The notes beneath the pieces are model-generated. The model was not told where the DNA came from. It made no database searches and worked only from the letters and a program-made list of their open reading frames with translations. 49,155 bases of DNA from Clostridium sp. (GTDB taxonomy: Bacteria; Bacillota; Clostridia; Clostridiales; Clostridiaceae): positions 1 to 49,155 of the forward strand of contig NZ_JAENWL010000002.1 of the NCBI RefSeq assembly GCF_016650095.1. Reading direction: 5' to 3'. This document shows positions 17,826 to 26,734 of the stretch, one piece after another. The translations under genes were made by a program, and so were the position numbers. Numbering within the stretch: the stretch's first letter is position 1; every line of letters begins with the position of its first letter.

Positions 17826-18950
17826 TTATTTTTTCTTATTATTATCTTGGAGAATGTCTTTATATAAGTTAATTAAATTTATTTTTTCAGTTTCCCAAGA
17901 AAACGTAGTTTCAACTATCTTTCTATTATTTAATCCCATCTGCTTTGTATTCTCAATATTTTTTACTAAATCTTTCACTTTTTCTGCAATTTCTTCAGGT
18001 TTCTTAGGGTTTACAAATATAGCACTTTTCGCAAATACAACCATCCAATAGGGGAAATCAGACATCAAAATTGGAATTCCACATGCCATATATTCAAATG
18101 CTTTTACTGGTGAACTTTTTATATGATTAAGAGTTGGATAGAGTGTACAAAGTCCTAAATCCACACTTTTCATGTATGAATAAACTTCATTTACTGGCTT
18201 AAAACCTAGATATTTTGTATATCTCCATCCTTCTAGTCTCTCACATTCACTTTTATATTCAGGATCATCCCACTTACCTAAAATCAATAATTCTACTTCC
18301 CCATTTAAATAATTAACTGCTTGTATCAATTCCCTTATACCTCTTATTTCAGTAAGTCCTCCTGCATAAAGCATAGTAAATTTTTCGCGTTCTACTGCTA
18401 ACTGCTTGCTTTCATCTATTATAGCCATAGACGGTAAATTCCTTAATAACATAGTTCTTTTATTCATATTAAATTTCTCAACTATATCCATAGTAACGGT
18501 TACCACACCATCAAAATATCTACAAATCCATTTTTCAAAAGCATTAAATAATTTAGATACTATCCTTCTAAAAAAAAGGTTGCCAAGCCAATCTTTATTC
18601 AAAATTTGTGCTGGTACATCCTCATGTACATCATATATTACTTTTTTTCCTAATAATTTTAATCTAAGTCCTAAAAAAAGTATTTCTGGATCATGAAAAT
18701 GATATACCTCAGCGTTTACTTCTTTTGCTTTTTTAAACGCAATTCTATTTTTAAATACAAATCTATATAAACGACCACATTTCTCTGGAAGTGGAATAAT
18801 ATGAACGCCATCTATATCTTCTTCCTTGCCATGAGTGGCTATTAAATATACATCATATCCTTCTGTTGCAAGTGTTTTACATTCTTTGTGAAAAATTCTA
18901 ACATCAGCTGATGAATGAACTGTAGTAATATGACATACTTTTATAGCCAT
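17826..18950 (-). CDS. GT4-family glycosyltransferase
   Basis: A 374-residue glycosyltransferase. 'HITTVHSSADVRIFHKEC' is the start typical of a GT4 subgroup seen in capsule and EPS loci, 'YHFHDPEILFLGL' and 'YDVHEDVP' mark the acceptor domain, and 'TMLYAGGLTEIRGI' opens the donor domain. 'SSPVKAFEYMACGIPILMSDFP' is the E-x7-E region. The start is the ATG of MAIKVCHIT, eight bases after GGAGG; the track start is within that signal. It follows the candidate nonulosonate transferase by 35 bases, and together they may extend the same repeat. Confidence 0.9.
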   Translation of the reverse strand: MAIKVCHITTVHSSADVRIFHKECKTLATEGYDVYLIATHGKEEDIDGVHIIPLPEKCGRLYRFVFKNRIAFKKAKEVNAEVYHFHDPEILFLGLRLKLLGKKVIYDVHEDVPAQILNKDWLGNLFFRRIVSKLFNAFEKWICRYFDGVVTVTMDIVEKFNMNKRTMLLRNLPSMAIIDESKQLAVEREKFTMLYAGGLTEIRGIRELIQAVNYLNGEVELLILGKWDDPEYKSECERLEGWRYTKYLGFKPVNEVYSYMKSVDLGLCTLYPTLNHIKSSPVKAFEYMACGIPILMSDFPYWMVVFAKSAIFVNPKKPEEIAEKVKDLVKNIENTKQMGLNNRKIVETTFSWETEKINLINLYKDILQDNNKKK

Positions 18951-18985
18951 ACTTAAATCCTCCATAATCCTTTAATAAAACCCTA

Positions 18986-20428
18986 CTATTTACTCAAAAA
19001 TAATTTATTAGCATCTTTAATACTCCTAATTAATTTACTTTTAATCATTTCATAGCTATCTATATTAAAGTAATCTTTTCTAAATTTTTCAAATAATATT
19101 TTAGTTTGATTATCATTTATAACATTTATTAATTCTTCAGCGGAATTTACAAAACATACACGATATTCTTTTAACTCTTCTACGTTTGTCCATCCTGAAA
19201 ACTTCACCACAAATGTTGGAATATTACATACCATAGCTTCATAATGACAAGTTGAAAAACAGGACAAATGTACTTTACTTTTTCTCAAACAAGTATAAAT
19301 AGTTCCCGTTGTCTCAAAACTCACTCTAGAATTTGCTATAATATCTTTATATAATTCCTTATATTCCATAATCTCATTTGGATGTAACTTTATTAAAATT
19401 CTAGTATTATAATCCAATTCTAATAATTCTTTTATAAAATAACACCACTGCTTAGAATATACAGCACCTTGAGTCGTAATTAAAAAATCAAATTTCACTT
19501 CTTCTTTACTGGCGATATTTTCCATAAGTTGTTCATATAGATACGGATACCCATATTCAACAATATTTAATTTGATTTTAGGATTTATTTTTATAATAAC
19601 ATCCTTAAAGTGAGCTCCAAAAACACAAAAATAATCTGGTATGGGATCTCTGTCTCTAATTTTATCATTTAAAACATATCCGTAGTGCTTATCGCTTATT
19701 AATCCATGCTGAAATTCAACTACCTTTATATTTAGTATCTTTGCAGCATATATAAAAATAATATGACTAGGACTATAAAAACACTGCATATATAGTACCT
19801 TAGGTTTTACTTTTTTTAATATATTTAGTGCGTATTTATATCCTTTTAGTAGCACTGATGTATTTTCCAATACTATGTGTGTAATAGGTATATCAATCTT
19901 GTATTTTTCTAAAATATAAGATTGAACTTGATCGAATGTGTCTTGTATATGTTTTACTTCACTTTTGTTAATGAAAAGATAATAAAACCTACGATATAGT
20001 AAATTTAATAACGAAAGATTTGATAAGTTATAACTATTCTTAGTATATCTATTAGTCCTGTATCCCTCGCCACTTAGCGTCTCTAGAATACCATAGGACA
20101 AAGAATCATATTTCCCAATATAATCAAATATGTGATCAAACCCGTTGTCCCTTCTAGATGCCGTATCTGATAAACACAAAATGTCTAATTGCTTATATTT
20201 GTTTCCTTTAATATTAATACTTTTTATATATTTTAAAGCTGTAAAATATCTTTTTAGTTTTGATATTACATTTGTCTCGTTACAATTTGGATCTTTTAGT
20301 CTTAATATATCTATAGTTTCAAATATTTTTCTCCTAGATACCCACCAAATATAAAATCCTCTAATCTCTATATCAAACAACTTAAATCGTTCTTCAATAT
20401 CTTTCATAATATCAGTTGTTTGTATCAT
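18986..20428 (-). CDS. GT-B-type glycosyltransferase with HP and Ser/Thr motifs (candidate nonulosonate transferase)
   Basis: A 480-residue soluble protein with no signal peptide. I do not recognise an exact family. 'VLYMQCFYSPSHIIFIYAAK', then 'VEFQHGLISDKHYGY', recalls GT-B capsule enzymes (KpsC/KpsS and CDP-glycerol transferase styles). 'ILIKLHPNE' is an HP motif and 'LSCFSTCHYEAM' a Ser/Thr motif, the order seen in bacterial sialyl- and Kdo-transferases, where they bind the CMP part of the donor. It is the first gene after the legionaminate set, so transfer of a CMP-activated nonulosonate is plausible but unproven. AAGGAG precedes the ATG. Confidence 0.65.
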   Translation of the reverse strand: MIQTTDIMKDIEERFKLFDIEIRGFYIWWVSRRKIFETIDILRLKDPNCNETNVISKLKRYFTALKYIKSINIKGNKYKQLDILCLSDTASRRDNGFDHIFDYIGKYDSLSYGILETLSGEGYRTNRYTKNSYNLSNLSLLNLLYRRFYYLFINKSEVKHIQDTFDQVQSYILEKYKIDIPITHIVLENTSVLLKGYKYALNILKKVKPKVLYMQCFYSPSHIIFIYAAKILNIKVVEFQHGLISDKHYGYVLNDKIRDRDPIPDYFCVFGAHFKDVIIKINPKIKLNIVEYGYPYLYEQLMENIASKEEVKFDFLITTQGAVYSKQWCYFIKELLELDYNTRILIKLHPNEIMEYKELYKDIIANSRVSFETTGTIYTCLRKSKVHLSCFSTCHYEAMVCNIPTFVVKFSGWTNVEELKEYRVCFVNSAEELINVINDNQTKILFEKFRKDYFNIDSYEMIKSKLIRSIKDANKLFLSK

Positions 20429-20530
20429 TTTTTTACTCCTTCGTCAAAATTTCACTTCCTTTATTGTCATATAGCAACTCCTATTTTACAACACATAGTT
20501 AACGTATGCAACTTAAATTTTCCTGTTGAT

Positions 20531-21640
20531 TTATCTCTTAATTTGATTTTCTATAATTACTTTACAGACCTTTTTAATATCTTCTAATTGCAAGCCAACA
20601 GAGCTTGGTAAGTTAATACCTTTTTCATATAATTCCTTTGTAATACTTAAGTCACCATGTCTGTATTCTTTATATGGAGGCATATCATGTATAGGCATAA
20701 AGAAAGTTCTTGCTTCTATTTTTTCTTCATTTAATTTTTGTATAAGAGCATCACGAGTTATGCCATACTCTTCTTCAACTAAAATTGAGTAAAGCCAAAA
20801 ACAATTTTCTACATTCTGTTTTTCTACAGGTAATGTAATTCCTTTAACCTTGCCTAACAATTCATTATAATAAATTGCATTCTCTCTTTTAATCTTTAAA
20901 TAGTCTCCAATATTTTCAAGTTGAGCTACTCCAAAAGCAGCAAGAAGATTTGGCATTCTGAAATTATATCCTACCTCTGGATGGTAGAAAGCTTTATTTT
21001 CAGTAACTACTTTTGCTTGAGTAGATAAGAATTTTGCCCTGGTACCAAACTCTAGATTGTTAGTTACAAGCATTCCACCTGCTCCAGTAGTTATAATTTT
21101 ATTTCCATTAAAGCTAAAACAACCAATATGCCCTATAGTGCCAACCATGTTGCCTTTGTAAATTGATCCTAGTGCTTCGGTTGCATCTTCTATAACATAT
21201 AAATTATGTTTTTGAGCTATTTCCATTACCCTATCCATATCCGCAGGATGACCATAAATATGTACTGGCATTATTGCCTTTGTTTTAGGTGTTATTAATT
21301 CTTCTATCTTTTCTGCATCCATAACAAATGTATCTCTACATACATCTACAAATATAGGGGTTGCACCTACGTATTTTAAAGTGTTTATTGGTGATATAAA
21401 TGTTAAAGATGGAACTATAACTTCATCATCTTTCCCTATTCCTAATGTCAATAACGCTAACTGAAGAGCTGCCGTACCATTATTTGTAACTACTGCACTT
21501 TTACTACCTACATATTCACTAAATCTTTCTTCAAATAAATTAACATAACTTCCTACTGAAGATACCCAATTAGTATCTATGCAGTCTTTAACATATTTCA
21601 ATTCATTACCTCTTATTTCTGGTATACATAATGGTATCAT
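20531..21640 (-). CDS. legC: LegC-like PLP aminotransferase (DegT/DnrJ/EryC1 family)
   Basis: A 369-residue PLP enzyme that would aminate C4 of the 4-keto-6-deoxy-HexNAc nucleotide sugar made by LegB. 'NWVSSVGSYVNLFEERF' is the LegC-type N-terminus, 'TNNGTAALQLAL' and 'IEDATEALGS' bind PLP, and 'FSFNGNKIITTGAGGM' holds the Schiff-base Lys. The sequence looks like the NeuNAc/legionaminate aminotransferases rather than PglE or WbpE, but this distinction needs a phylogeny. It is the only PLP sugar aminotransferase in the window. AGGAGG lies eight bases before the ATG. It follows legB by 39 bases. Confidence 0.88.
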   Translation of the reverse strand: MIPLCIPEIRGNELKYVKDCIDTNWVSSVGSYVNLFEERFSEYVGSKSAVVTNNGTAALQLALLTLGIGKDDEVIVPSLTFISPINTLKYVGATPIFVDVCRDTFVMDAEKIEELITPKTKAIMPVHIYGHPADMDRVMEIAQKHNLYVIEDATEALGSIYKGNMVGTIGHIGCFSFNGNKIITTGAGGMLVTNNLEFGTRAKFLSTQAKVVTENKAFYHPEVGYNFRMPNLLAAFGVAQLENIGDYLKIKRENAIYYNELLGKVKGITLPVEKQNVENCFWLYSILVEEEYGITRDALIQKLNEEKIEARTFFMPIHDMPPYKEYRHGDLSITKELYEKGINLPSSVGLQLEDIKKVCKVIIENQIKR

Positions 21641-21679
21641 AATATAAACCTCCTGCTTTTATTAAACATTATTCGTTTT

Positions 21680-22672
21680 TTAAACGTTATATATGTCTGT
21701 TTTAAAATATTGCATATTATTTTTTATCCACTCAACTGTTGCGCAAAGACCACTATCTATAGTGTAATTTGGCTTCCAACCTGTTAATTCTTTTATTTTG
21801 GTATTATCAGCCCATAATCTGTTAACTTCACTGTTTTCCGGTCTTATTCGCTCATCATCGCAAAGAATCTTTACATCCTTATCTATTATGTTTACTATTT
21901 TTTTAACTGTGTCCCCTATTGTTATCTCATAGTTTGAACCGGCATTTATAACTTCACCAATAGTTCTCTCACTTTCTGCTACCTTTATAAATGCTTCGGC
22001 AGTATCTTTAACAAAATTAAAGTCTCTAGTTGGAGTTAAACTTCCAAGCTTGATTTCTGTTTTTCCTGCGAGTATCTGTGATATTATTGTTGGAATTACA
22101 GCTCTTGCTGATTGTCTTGGTCCATATGTATTAAATGGTCTTATAGTAGCTATAGGCATATTAAAACTTTTATAGTAACTTTCTGCCATCTTGTCTGCTC
22201 CTATTTTTGATGCTGAATATGGCGATTGACCCTGCATTGGATGTTTTTCATCAATTGGTACATAAAGTGCTGTGCCATAAGTTTCAGACGTTGAGGTATG
22301 CACAATTTTTTCAACCCCATATTCTCTACATGCTTCTAAAACATTAGTAGTACCTTCTATATTTGTTCTTACATATGCCATAGGTGATAAATAAGAATAC
22401 GGAATTGCAATAAGTGCCGCTAGATGAAATACTACTTCTTGCCCCTTTAGAATTCTTTTCATCCCATCATACTCTCTTATGTCCCCAGTAACAACTTTAA
22501 TGCTTTCGCGAGTTTTCTTATCGAATGTATCAATCCATCCCCAATTATTAAAAGAATTATATTGAGCGAGGGCTGTAACATCTGCACCAAGTTCCACTAA
22601 TCTTTCCGTTAAATGACTTCCTATAAATCCTTCTGCCCCTGTAATTAAAACTTTTTTGCCTTGCCAATTCAT
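21680..22672 (-). CDS. legB: LegB-like NAD-dependent nucleotide-sugar 4,6-dehydratase
   Basis: A 330-residue extended short-chain dehydrogenase/reductase. 'VLITGAEGFIGSHL' binds NAD, 'STSETYGTALYVPIDE' carries the Thr/Glu active-site region, 'SPYSASKIGADK' holds the catalytic Tyr and Lys, and 'RPFNTYGPRQSARAVIPT' binds the nucleotide. In Campylobacter the GDP-GlcNAc form of this enzyme starts legionaminate synthesis. The ORF track start is 23 codons early and creates a false overlap with ptmE; the ATG of MNWQGKK has GGGAG eight bases before it, leaving a 16-base gap. Confidence 0.9.
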   Translation of the reverse strand: MNWQGKKVLITGAEGFIGSHLTERLVELGADVTALAQYNSFNNWGWIDTFDKKTRESIKVVTGDIREYDGMKRILKGQEVVFHLAALIAIPYSYLSPMAYVRTNIEGTTNVLEACREYGVEKIVHTSTSETYGTALYVPIDEKHPMQGQSPYSASKIGADKMAESYYKSFNMPIATIRPFNTYGPRQSARAVIPTIISQILAGKTEIKLGSLTPTRDFNFVKDTAEAFIKVAESERTIGEVINAGSNYEITIGDTVKKIVNIIDKDVKILCDDERIRPENSEVNRLWADNTKIKELTGWKPNYTIDSGLCATVEWIKNNMQYFKTDIYNV

Positions 22673-22688
22673 TGCATCTACTCCCTTT

Positions 22689-23744
22689 TTATACTTTAAA
22701 AAACTTGTGAATATCCCTGTTGGCCTTTGTATAATCTTCAATTTGTCCTATATCCTTCCAATATTCTGTTATCTCATATATACCAGGTTTATCTTCATTA
22801 TTAATTACATCTTCTATTAAATCAGTCATATTATAAACTTCGCCTTGCTGTATATATTTTATAACTTCAGGATTAAGAGCATATACTCCGCCATTTATAT
22901 GAAATTTATATGTAGGCTTTTCTTCTAAAGACTCTATAATCATATTATCAGTAACTAATACACCATAAGGAACATTAATTTCATAATTTCTAACGCCAAC
23001 AGTTACATTAAACTTATTTTCAATGTGATGATTTAAAAATTTATCAAAATCAATTCCAGTTAGTATATCTCCATTTATAACAATAAAAGGTTGATTTAAT
23101 TTTTCGTTTGCTAAGGCTATTGAGCCTGCTGTACCCAGTCTTTTAGTTTCCTTAATGTATTCTATATTTACGCCGAATTCTATTCCAGTTTTAAAATATT
23201 CCTCTATTATTTCTCCTTTATAATTAAGAGAAATAATAAAGTTTCTAAAACCATATTCTTTAAATTGTTCAATTATAAGCTCCAATATAGGTTTATCCCC
23301 AATTGTTAGCATAGGTTTAGGTACTGTTTCGGTTAAGGGCCTTAATCTAGTTCCCAGTCCACCCGCTAAAATAAAGATAATGTTATCCTTTTTATCATAA
23401 GAAATTATATCATCTAGAAAATATAAATCTATAAGTTTTTTATTTTTATCAATAACAGGTACTTGTCTTATCTTATTGCTTAGCATATACTCTTTCGCTT
23501 TCTTTTTACTATACTCTTCTGTAACAAATTTAAATCTTTTAAAGTATGTGCTCTCAATACCATCATATATACTTAGCCCTTTAAGAATAGCCCGTCTAAT
23601 ATCACCATCAGTAATAGTTCCCACGAGTTCATTGTTTTCATTTACAACTAGTGCTCCTCCGGTTAAATTTTTATTTATAACCACCATTGCTTCTTTTATT
23701 GTAGAATTTTCTCCTATACAATAATTATCAATTGGAAATTTCAT
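22689..23744 (-). CDS. ptmE: PtmE-like CBS-domain sugar-1-phosphate nucleotidyltransferase
   Basis: A 351-residue fusion. Residues about 1-115 form two CBS repeats ('VGTITDGDIRRAIL' and 'RQVPVIDKNKKLIDLYFL'), which in other proteins bind adenosyl ligands. Residues about 120-351 form a nucleotidyltransferase with 'LAGGLGTRLRPLTETVPKPML' style activation loop and 'INGDILTGIDF'. The Campylobacter homologue PtmE makes GDP-glucosamine for legionaminic acid; here the base is inferred. CBS regulation would let energy state gate nonulosonate synthesis. It starts four bases after legH; GAAGGTG precedes the ATG. Confidence 0.87.
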   Translation of the reverse strand: MKFPIDNYCIGENSTIKEAMVVINKNLTGGALVVNENNELVGTITDGDIRRAILKGLSIYDGIESTYFKRFKFVTEEYSKKKAKEYMLSNKIRQVPVIDKNKKLIDLYFLDDIISYDKKDNIIFILAGGLGTRLRPLTETVPKPMLTIGDKPILELIIEQFKEYGFRNFIISLNYKGEIIEEYFKTGIEFGVNIEYIKETKRLGTAGSIALANEKLNQPFIVINGDILTGIDFDKFLNHHIENKFNVTVGVRNYEINVPYGVLVTDNMIIESLEEKPTYKFHINGGVYALNPEVIKYIQQGEVYNMTDLIEDVINNEDKPGIYEITEYWKDIGQIEDYTKANRDIHKFFKV

Positions 23745-23748
23745 AATG

Positions 23749-24396
23749 TCACCTTCGCTTTATAATTTTTGATGGAATTCCTACAGCAACTACATTATCT
23801 ACTATATTTTCAATAACCACAGCTCCAGCCCCTATAATTACGTTATTGCCTATGTGTACTGATTGAATTATAGAGCTTCCCATACCTACATGGGTATCAT
23901 GGCCTACAATCACCCCTCCAGCTATACAAGCCTTAGGTGATATATGGGTATTCCTTTGCACTTTGCAATCATGCTCGATTACAGCACCAGTGTTTACTAT
24001 ACAATTTTCACCTATGAGCGCTCCAGGATTAATTATTGCTCCCTGCATTACACAAGTCCCTTCTGCAATAAAGGCATAAGGCGAAACCATAGCATTCTTA
24101 TGAATAAGAACTGGTGAATTAAAGCCTATAGTCTTTAATTTATTATATAGCTTATCACGAGCCAAAATATTTTGGAGTGCCCCAACACATACAAAGGCGT
24201 TCTTTACTCCTGTGTTATATAATTCTTTTAAAATACTATCATCACCTATAATAGGAATATCTAATACAAACTCTTTTTCACTAGGGTCATAACTTTTATC
24301 TGTTATACCCACAATCTCATATTTAGAATTACTTTTTATTATATCTATAATAACCTTGCAATGACCACCCGCACCTACAAGAACAATTTTTTCCAT
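23749..24396 (-). CDS. legH: LegH/NeuD/PglD-family sugar O/N-acyltransferase
   Basis: A 215-residue two-part protein. 'LVGAGGHCKVIIDII' is the N-terminal nucleotide-sugar-binding Rossmann-like domain of the PglD/NeuD family, and the rest is a left-handed beta-helix of hexapeptide repeats ending 'IGAGAVVIENIVDNVVAVGIPSKIIKRR'. Family members acetylate the 4-amino group of a UDP/GDP-4-amino sugar. 'NTGAVIEHDCKVQ' carries the catalytic His-type position. Its place inside the Leg run fits LegH, giving the diacetamido-trideoxy sugar used by LegG. NeuD-type O-acetylation of the finished nonulosonate is an alternative. GGGGTGAG precedes the ATG. Confidence 0.85.
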   Translation of the reverse strand: MEKIVLVGAGGHCKVIIDIIKSNSKYEIVGITDKSYDPSEKEFVLDIPIIGDDSILKELYNTGVKNAFVCVGALQNILARDKLYNKLKTIGFNSPVLIHKNAMVSPYAFIAEGTCVMQGAIINPGALIGENCIVNTGAVIEHDCKVQRNTHISPKACIAGGVIVGHDTHVGMGSSIIQSVHIGNNVIIGAGAVVIENIVDNVVAVGIPSKIIKRR

Positions 24397-24451
24397 AATC
24401 TCACCCCAACTTTAAATTTTCAGCTCTCAATTCTCAAATTTAAACTATTAA

Positions 24452-25600
24452 CTAGTAAGTTATTTTCTTTTGTATAAGTTCCCTATCTATCAATACATTG
24501 CTTAAAATTTCCGCTATTTTCCCACTGGCATTGCCATCCCCATAAGGATTTGTGCAGTTTTCTAATTGTTTTTTAAAACTCTCGTCATCTATTGCCTTAT
24601 TAATACCGATCTTTACAGCTTCTTTTCCATAAGGCACATCAATTATATTACATGCTCTTAGTCTTCCTTCTTGCCTTGATCCTATGTTTACTACAGGTAG
24701 TTTAAAGCTAGGTGCTTCAATTATACCTGAGGATGAATTTCCTATCATTACCGCGGCTATTTCTAAAAAGCTTAGGTACTCTACTTGACTTAAATTTTTA
24801 AATACCTTTAAGAATGGGTATTTAGCTCTATATTCTTCAATAATCCTTATAATTTCACGTCCCCCATTATCACTGTTAGGATATGAAACTATAGTTTGAT
24901 ACCCAAGTTCTACAACCGCATCTAGTGTTTCTCTTATTTGCCATCCCACCATATCACGCTCTGTAGTTACTGGATGCTGAGTTAGTAGAAATATCTTATC
25001 ATCTTTTAAATTGAATCTTTTGAGCATTTCAATTCTTGTTAAATAGTTTGTTCTCTTAATGTAATCAAGACCTGGTGCTCCTACTACAAAAATATTTTCT
25101 CCCTTCTCACCTAATTTAATAATTCTTTTCATACTATCCTCATTGGCTGGAAAATGAATATGAGAAAGCTTAGTTATAGCGTGTCTTACAGATTCATCTA
25201 CTGTTCCAGTTACTTCCCCTCCATGAATATGAGCTACAGGAATATTCATGTGAATAGCTGCGGTTGCTGCCGCTAGCATTTCTCCTCTATCTCCTAATAT
25301 TAACAAAATATCTGGCTTAATTCGATCAAAACACTGGGCCATGCTTATAATTGAAAGTCCTATAGATTTAGCCATAGCAGTCCCTGTATCAGAAGCTAAT
25401 ATAGTTTCAAACTTATCTGCTATATCAAATCCATCTCTTTCTATTTCATTTATAGTCATTCCATATTCAGGACATAAATGCATTCCACAGACAATAAGTT
25501 TAAGATCCAATGATTCATGTTTTTCAATTTCTTTAAGAACATGATAAAATATGCCATAATCCGCTCTTGTACCTGTTATTACTGCTATTTTTCTTTTCAT
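24452..25600 (-). CDS. legG: LegG/NeuC-like hydrolysing nucleotide-sugar 2-epimerase
   Basis: A 382-residue enzyme of the hydrolysing 2-epimerase group, which releases the free 2-epimerised hexose for condensation with phosphoenolpyruvate. 'AVITGTRADYGIFYHVL' is the NeuC-type start, different from the 'GARPQFIK' of WecB. 'ILGDRGEMLAAATAA', 'HIHGGEVTGTVDESVRHAITKL' and 'NSSSGIIEAPSF' are the remaining blocks. The track start is 12 codons early; AGGAGG directly serves the ATG of MKRKIAV. The 90-base gap to legI holds two short palindromes. Leg versus NeuAc specificity rests on the presence of legB and legC. Confidence 0.9.
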   Translation of the reverse strand: MKRKIAVITGTRADYGIFYHVLKEIEKHESLDLKLIVCGMHLCPEYGMTINEIERDGFDIADKFETILASDTGTAMAKSIGLSIISMAQCFDRIKPDILLILGDRGEMLAAATAAIHMNIPVAHIHGGEVTGTVDESVRHAITKLSHIHFPANEDSMKRIIKLGEKGENIFVVGAPGLDYIKRTNYLTRIEMLKRFNLKDDKIFLLTQHPVTTERDMVGWQIRETLDAVVELGYQTIVSYPNSDNGGREIIRIIEEYRAKYPFLKVFKNLSQVEYLSFLEIAAVMIGNSSSGIIEAPSFKLPVVNIGSRQEGRLRACNIIDVPYGKEAVKIGINKAIDDESFKKQLENCTNPYGDGNASGKIAEILSNVLIDRELIQKKITY

Positions 25601-25671
25601 ATTTATCCTCCTACTAGCGCTCCTCGGGAATAGCAATTAACAATTGTTATTTTCCTATTCTATTTAAACGT

Positions 25672-25691
25672 AAAATGATTTAAATCATTTT
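25672..25691. repeat. Perfect 20-bp AT palindrome at the end of legI
   Basis: AAAATGATTT is followed directly by AAATCATTTT, a perfect palindrome that touches the legI stop codon. Reading the minus strand it ends in TTTT. It may slow or partly stop transcription between legI and legG, or may be chance in AT-rich DNA. Confidence 0.4.
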
Positions 25692-26734
25692 TATTCCAGC
25701 ATATTTAAGGCTATTTGCTCATCCATCTTTATATCTCTGTTAGTTTTTTTACCAATAACATCCATATAATATTTGGGTAAAAGCCCGTTTCCTGGTCTTT
25801 TGTAATCCAAGTCCATTAAGTTTATACTCTCCCCTGCTTTTATATATCTAGCAGCTACTATACTTTTTCTTGCTGCCTTCATAGTATCTATTTCACTAGC
25901 ATCATACCTCTTGATTCCAGTTCCAAGTGCCATTTCTACATTTCTAATTGCTACAACCATCTCTTTTAATTCTAGAGGACAGAGAGATGCTTTATGATCC
26001 GGGCCTTCCATATTTTTATCGATAGTAAAATGCTTTTCAATTATATTTCCTCCCATAGCCACTGCAGCTATGGGTATAGTTATCCCCTCAGTGTGATCAG
26101 AATATCCGGACACAGTTTTAAAAGCATTTTTTATAGTATTCATGGCATTTAAATTAACGCTATGTAATTTAGCTGGATAATTCGAAGTACAGTGAAGCAC
26201 CGCTACTTTTTTATTTCCTAAAGCATAAATTGCATTGATTCCTTCTTCAATTTCTGCAAGTGTCGCCATACCAGAAGATAAAATTATAGGTTTGTTAAAT
26301 AATGCTATATGTTCTAAAAAGGGAATGTTAGTTAAATCTCCTGAACTTATTTTAAAAGCCTCTATGCCTATAGATGATAAAAAATTAGCACTTTCAAAAT
26401 CAAAAGGGGTAGATAAAAACATAATTCCCATATGTCTACAATATTCTTGTATTTCTATGAAGTCTCCCTGTGATAGTTCTAGTTTCTTTAACATATTAAA
26501 CTGAGAGGAAGTATGGCCTATGTTATCCTTTTGATAATCAGCCATTTCTGCATATCCAGTAACTAATTTTTCAGTAATAAATGTTTGAAATTTTATGGCA
26601 TCAACTCCAGCAAATACAGCATTTTCAACTAGCTTTTTCGCTATGTTTATGTCTCCATTATGGTTAACTCCAGCCTCGGCTATAATAAAGGTAGGATTTC
26701 CAACACCTATAACTTTATTCCCTATCTTAAACAT
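25691..26734 (-). CDS. legI: LegI/NeuB-family nonulosonate (legionaminic-type) synthase
   Basis: A 347-residue enzyme that condenses a free 2-acetamido (or diacetamido) mannose-type sugar with phosphoenolpyruvate. 'IIAEAGVNHNGDINIAKKLV' is the NeuB opening, 'DAIKFQTF', 'STPFDFESANFL', 'KISSGDLTNIPFL' and 'GYSDHTEGI' complete the TIM barrel, and residues about 285-347 form an antifreeze-like SAF domain that caps the active site. NeuB, LegI and PseI cannot be separated with certainty by eye, but the LegB/LegC/LegG context favours legionaminate. The first 8 bases overlap the end of legF, indicating translational coupling. AAAGGAG precedes the ATG. Confidence 0.92.
   Translation of the reverse strand: MFKIGNKVIGVGNPTFIIAEAGVNHNGDINIAKKLVENAVFAGVDAIKFQTFITEKLVTGYAEMADYQKDNIGHTSSQFNMLKKLELSQGDFIEIQEYCRHMGIMFLSTPFDFESANFLSSIGIEAFKISSGDLTNIPFLEHIALFNKPIILSSGMATLAEIEEGINAIYALGNKKVAVLHCTSNYPAKLHSVNLNAMNTIKNAFKTVSGYSDHTEGITIPIAAVAMGGNIIEKHFTIDKNMEGPDHKASLCPLELKEMVVAIRNVEMALGTGIKRYDASEIDTMKAARKSIVAARYIKAGESINLMDLDYKRPGNGLLPKYYMDVIGKKTNRDIKMDEQIALNMLE

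Noticed and set aside
22673-22741. Apparent 53-bp overlap of legB with ptmE
   Set aside because: It comes from an over-extended start. The legB ATG served by GGGAG lies downstream, and a 16-base gap remains.
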